A stretch of 64,000 nucleotides of DNA, taken from assembly GCA_021292165.1 (NCBI GenBank), contig CM037877.1:298484726-298548725 (forward strand), written 5' to 3'. The DNA is from Shinisaurus crocodilurus (taxonomy: Eukaryota > Chordata > Lepidosauria > Squamata > Shinisauridae). This document shows positions 36,823 through 42,800 of the stretch, one piece after another. The notes below the pieces were generated by a model. It was not told where the DNA came from, made no database searches, and saw only the letters and a program-made list of their open reading frames with translations. Made by a program: the position numbers and the translations under genes. Every line of letters begins with the position of its first letter. The first letter of the stretch is position 1.

Positions 36823-39800
36823 GCACGCACGCACGCACGCACGCAGTTTATGGGGGAAGGCCAGAGCCCACCGGCAGAGCTCCTGCTTTGCCTCCAGAAG
36901 GTCCCAGTGTCTCCAGGACAGGGACTGGGAAAGAACCCTGCAGAGCCAATCCCATCAGTTTAGGCACCAGACGTCCCCAACCTGGTGCCCTCCAGATGTG
37001 CTGGACTACAACTCCCATCATTCCCAACCAATGGGCATGCTGGCTGAGGGTGAATGGGAGCAGTAGGCCAACACATCTGGAGGACACCAGGTTGGGGGAA
37101 GGCTGTTCCAGAGGCTGTTTTTTAAATGTTATTTTAGATCGTTTTCACCCGCTGGTTCTGCTGTTTTCATCTTGCTGGCTGTTGTTTAGAATTGCATGTG
37201 ATTTTATCGATTAGGAACGGGGGCCATAGCTCATTGGGTGGAGCACCTGCTTTGCACCCAGAAGGTCCCCAGGTTCAATCGCCGGCACCTCCAGGGTAGG
37301 GCTGGGAAGGAGGACCCCCCCCAAAAAAAACCTCTGCAGAACCGCTGCTGTCAGTCATAGAATCATAGAATCATAGAAAAGTAGAGTTGGAAGGGGCCTA
37401 CAAGGCCATCGAGTCCAACCCCCTGCTCAATGCAGGAATCTAGGTCAAAGCATCTCTGACAGATGTCTGTCCAGCTGCACCTTCAATGCCTCCAGTGTCA
37501 ACAATACTGGGCTACCAGTGTTCTCCAACCTTGGGCCCCCAGATGTTTTTGGCCTACAACTCCCAGCATGCCCCAGCCAGCGTAGGCCAAAAACATCTGG
37601 GGACCCAAGGTTGGAGAACACTGGGCTAGACAGACCAACACTCTGACACCGTTCCTCTTACACCAAGGATGGGGAACGTGCGGCCCTCCAAAAGTTGTTG
37701 GACTTCAGCTCCCATCATCCCTCACCATCGGCCAAGCTGGCTGGGGCTGATGGAGCCGGGAGTCCAGCAACATCTGGAGCACCACGGGCTGCGCCTCCCA
37801 ACCCCGTCCGACACTCTCCTCCCCCTCACCTCAAACATCTCGTTGTCGCGGAGCGGGCGGTTGGTCATGACGACGCCGTTGTTGAACTCGTCCAGCGGCC
37901 GCCGCCGCTCCGCCGTCTTGTTGTTGTTGCTGAGCTTGATGAGGGTCCCACACTTCTCGTGGAAGAGGAGGGCGTCGTTGGAGGTCATGGGCGGGGCCCC
38001 ACAGGGGGCGGAGTCCGAGGGGGGACTGCCGAGGCTGACGTTCAGCAGGCTCCCGTTGTAGGCCGACAAGATGGCGTTGCTCACCACCTCCGAGAGCTCC
38101 ATGCTGGAGAACCCTGTGGGCCGGAGGGAAACGGGGCGCTCGGAAACGGGCAAACCCGCTCGGTTTGGATTCCAAAGCACAGAGGGGTTGGCCGTCAGCC
38201 TCTAATCCCATCATGCTCAGCACTTCTGGTAAGAGCAAAGGCCTCTGGGATGGTTACCCTCAGTCCCTGAGAAGCCAGGCTTTTGCCTTGTGACATGTGG
38301 GTATATCTTTACAGATGGAAGACACGCAGAGACGGTGTTACCAGAAAGTGTCTCCCCACCTTTTTCCCCTTCCCTCATTCCCCACCTTTTATTGCAACCG
38401 GTTTACCTTAAATAAACTTTCCTGGTTCTACCCCACACGGTGTGTGTAGTTCCTCTGTGGTTCAGTGCTCAAATCCAGTGTATAGACCAAGGGCAAAGCC
38501 CTGAGAGAATCAGTGTCAAGGCTGGCCGTTTGGCACCTTTGATCTCTCGTCTTGAGATAAAGGACCAGTTGAAGTCCTTCACAGGTAGCAATATTAAACA
38601 GACCTTTCTACGCTGGGGGAGCAGACCGGGGTCACCAAAGCAACGCTGTCTGTCAGTTAGATTGCCCCATTTATTCTCCATGTCACCAAGGAAAGGAGAG
38701 GGGAACGCTCACCATTCTCTGACTCCAGGCTGTTGGGAAACTTATCCGGCCGATTCTGGTTGCAAGGCAGGTCCAGAGCTGTGAAGAAAAGGAGGACATG
38801 GTGGAAGAGGAGGAGGAGGAAGAAGAAAGAAGCAGAAGGAGGGAGGGTGAGCATTATCTCCCCCAGCAGTTGCAGTGATCCCTAACGGTGACCCACGGAT
38901 CCTTCCCATGCTATCACAAAGTTGGAATGGCCCACCCTGCACCGTCCAACAGATTAATACAGGCCTGTGGCTTACGCTGGCTCAGCTTGTCTGAGCATGG
39001 AAAGCTAAGCAGGGTCAAGCCTGGTTGTTACTTGGATGGGAGACCCCTCCTCTAGTTTCCTGCACTGAGCAGGGGGTTGGACTCGATAGCCTTGTAGGCT
39101 CCTTCCAACTCTATGATCTATGAAAACCCATATAAGGATAAAATGGAGAGGAGAAGGAGGATTATGTAAGCCGCCTTGGGTTCCTTGCAGGAAAAAAGGC
39201 GGGGTATAAATATATAATAAATTAAAAAAAATTAAAAATCTGGGCTATGGTGCCTGCCTGCCATAAGCAGAGAGCAGGAGGAGGCAGAAAAGAGTGAGTA
39301 GAGAAGAAATAGCTCTCAACGACTTCAGCAAGCGAGCCAAGCTACATGTGCCCAGGAAAAACAAAGCAACCCCCACCCAGCTTCACTGTTCAATCTGACC
39401 TGACCCCAGCAAGGGTGATCAGATCGGCTCTCAGCAAAGCCCTCCCGGGAGCCATCCAAAAGAACATTTTGCTGGGGCCTACCTCATGTCGCCATAGAGA
39501 CAGCCCAAGAGGAAAGGGGAGGAACACATGCCAATACTTCAAGGGGGGTGGGAAGGGAAGCCTTCCTAGCCCCTCCGCCCCCCAAGAGCCACAACAGAGG
39601 CATCTTCCCATAGATTGCAAGCCACTCTCAGGGTTGGGCAGAAGGAACTCCCAGCATACCCCAGATGTTTGAGACACCAACTCCCAGAAGCCCCTGCTAG
39701 CATGGCCAATGGTCAGGAATGCTGGGAGCTGAAGTCCAGAGCATCTGGAGGTCTACTTCCTGCCCACTCCGATCAAGACAAGCCTTCTCCAACCTGGTGC

Positions 39801-42800
39801 CTTCGAGATGGGTTGGACCATGACTCCCACTGGCCATTCTGGTTGGGGGTGATGGGAGCTGTAGTCCAAGCCATCTGGAGGATGCCAGGTTGGGGGAACT
39901 CTGGTCTAGATTATAAGCCTATGGACAGGGCCTGTGTTTAGTACCAGGCACTTTAACGAGCATCACTAATTGCAGTCCCTGTGCCTTCTCTTGGCGTCCC
40001 CAAGTACCTTCTTCGTGTGCCGCGGCCTCATCCAGCTCCTCGGGATTGCCAGGCACCACGGAGATCTGGGTACACTTGCCATACAGGTCCACCACGGCCC
40101 AGACGCGGAGCGGGATGCCGGTGGCTGCGATGCCGCAGTCCTGCCCGTTGACCCAGAGGCGCAGCTCGCCATTGGCCGTGCGCTGGATGCCCACCCGGTC
40201 GCCTTCGCCCAGCTGGTCGAGGTCCTGGCCGTACTCCTCCAGGATGGAGCGCCCGTCCCGCAGCACCGAGCAGCCCGAAATGATCCAGGAGCCCCCCTTG
40301 AGGCCGGTGGCGCTGCTGGGAAAGTCGAGGTGGTTCGGATCCAAGGCCGTCACCCCGATCTCAATGGAGCCACTCCAGGAATTCACCTGCAGGCAAGAGG
40401 AAGGCGGTGGAGGAGGCGGCGCTGAACACAAGACTCCGTGCGAGCGGCAGTGGAAACGTCCGAGTTTTGCACCGGGAGAGAACCCAAGGATTTTTTAAAA
40501 AGTGCATGGAATATTCTTGGACCACCGGGGATTAATTGCCAGGAATGAGGTACTGGGGTTGCCTGGTTATTACTTGGATGGGAGACCCCTCCTCTAGTTT
40601 CCTGCATTGAGCAGGGGGTTGGACTCGATAGCCTTGTAGGCTCCTTCCAACTCTATGATCTATAAATCTATAATCTAGACCAGTATTGTCGACACTGCCT
40701 GGCAGCAATGACCGTCCAGGGTATCAGGTCTTTGCCAGCCCTGCCTGGAGATGCCGGGGATTGAACCCGGGACCTTCTGCATGCAAAGCAGGGGCTCCAC
40801 CACGAGCTATGGCCCTTCCCCAAAGAATGGCACTCTTCACATGCACATCTCCCTTGGCCAGCAGGCTCCAGGACTCCTATGATTAAACCCTGCAGCAAGG
40901 AGGGGCCCTTTTACACTTTTATGGGGGAACATCCCTATAGTACCGGGCTCTCCAAGCTTGGGTCCCCAGATTCTGCTGGACTACAGCTCCCAGAATCCCT
41001 TGCCATTAGCCATGCTGGCTGGCTGGCTATGCAGGGAGCTGTAGGCCAGCAACATCTGGGGACCCAAGGTTGGAGAGCCCTGCGATAGTAGATACAGAAA
41101 ATGGGCTAAGCCAGCCAATGGCCATGCTGGCTGGGAATGATGGGAGTTGCAGTCCATCACATCTAGGGGGCACCCAGGCTAAACTTTCTCCATTGCTGAA
41201 CATTTTATTTCCTCACGCATCTCCCCACATTCCCAGTTTCTTGTTGCGTTCTGAGCTATCCAGAATAACTACAATTTAGCAGATCACACAGCTGCAATAT
41301 TCAGAAGAAAAGACTGTTATAACGAGGAAGAAGAGAACAAAAAGGTAAAGGATGAGGCATCAGGCCCAAAAAAGCACTGAGAAGATGGGACCCAGAGAGC
41401 ATCAGCCAGCATTCCAGTCTGAACTTTCTGCTAAGGGAAAGCCTGGATCTGGCACCCATACGAGGATAAGAGCAGCCTCTCTGGACCGGAACAAAGGGCC
41501 ACCCGCCATACTGTTTCCCACGGAGGCCACGCAGGGCTTGACGGCAACAGCCCTCCCGGCCAGAAACAAGCCAAGGAGAGCCGTGCTGGATCAGACCAAA
41601 GGCCCAGCTAGTCCATCGCCCTGTTTGCACAGTGGCCAACCGGATGCCTTTGGGGAACCCACAAGCAGGACATGAGCCCAGGAGCACCCTCCCACTCGTG
41701 CTCCCCAGCAACTGGGACTGACAGGCCCGCTGCCTCCGAGACTGGCGGAAGCATATAGCCCAGTGTTCTCCAGCCTTGGGCTCCCAGATGTTTTTGGCCT
41801 ACAACTACAACAGCGTAGCTGGCTGGGGCATGCTGGGAGTTGTAGGCCAAAAACATCTGGGGGCCCAAGGTTGGAGAACACTGATTATAGCCAGTCAGGA
41901 GTAGTAGCCATTGACAGCCTTCTCCTCCATGAACTGGTCTAACCCCCCTTTAAAGCCCTCCAAATTGGTGGCCATCACTGCATCTTGTAGAAGTGGATTC
42001 CACAGTTTAACTCTGTGCTGTGTGAAGAAGCCCTTCCTTTTCTCTGTCCTGAATCTCCCACCCATCAGCTTCCTGGGATGATCCCATTTGTGTTCTAGTA
42101 TTAGGAGAGAGGGAGAAAAAGGTCTCCCTGTCCACTTTCTCCACCCCAGGCATAATTTTATACATCTCTATGACATGCTCCTAGCCACCCTTCCATTTTG
42201 CACACACACCCCCCCCCCCCCCCGTCGATCCCTCCTCCCAAGGCCTGGCTGGGTTGGTTGATATCCCTCCTCCCTGTTGCATCTTTCACCTCTCCCAACC
42301 TCACACAAGAAGCCACCACCGAGGTACAGCGCAGGGTGTGCTGCATTTAGACCAGGGAGAGGTGAGTTCAAATCCCTGCTCAGCAACAAAACACTCTGAG
42401 TGAGCTTGAACCAGTCACCTTCTCTCAGCCTAGCCTAGCCTAGCCTACCTTAGGGAGGATCAAATGCAATGGGGCTGGCGATGCCTCTTGAGGCCCTCTG
42501 ATGAAAGGTGGGATCAAAACAACAGCTAGGCGCTCACCTCAACTAATTCCTCCTGCGTCCTGCCCCTCCTGTGCCCCCCCCCCAACTCCTCACACTGCAC
42601 ACGGCCCCCTCCCAAGATCACCTCGCCCCCCCCCCGGTCTCCACTCCCCCACTTTCCCTATGTATCCCAAACAGTCCCCCTCTTACCTCACATATACTCC
42701 CCACCCCACCCCAGGACCTCACTTGCCTGTGGTCACTTCCCCTCTTCTTACCCCTCAGCTGGCCCCTCCATACCTGCTCCTACCACAACATGTCCCTCAA

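Noticed and set aside
37225..37290. Functional tRNA genes at SINE heads
   Set aside because: No complete cloverleaf, and each head is followed by the SINE body and tail.
38200..38680. A third solo LTR in NEURL4 intron 3
   Set aside because: An AATAAA-like end is present, but no TG...CA borders with a target duplication could be found.
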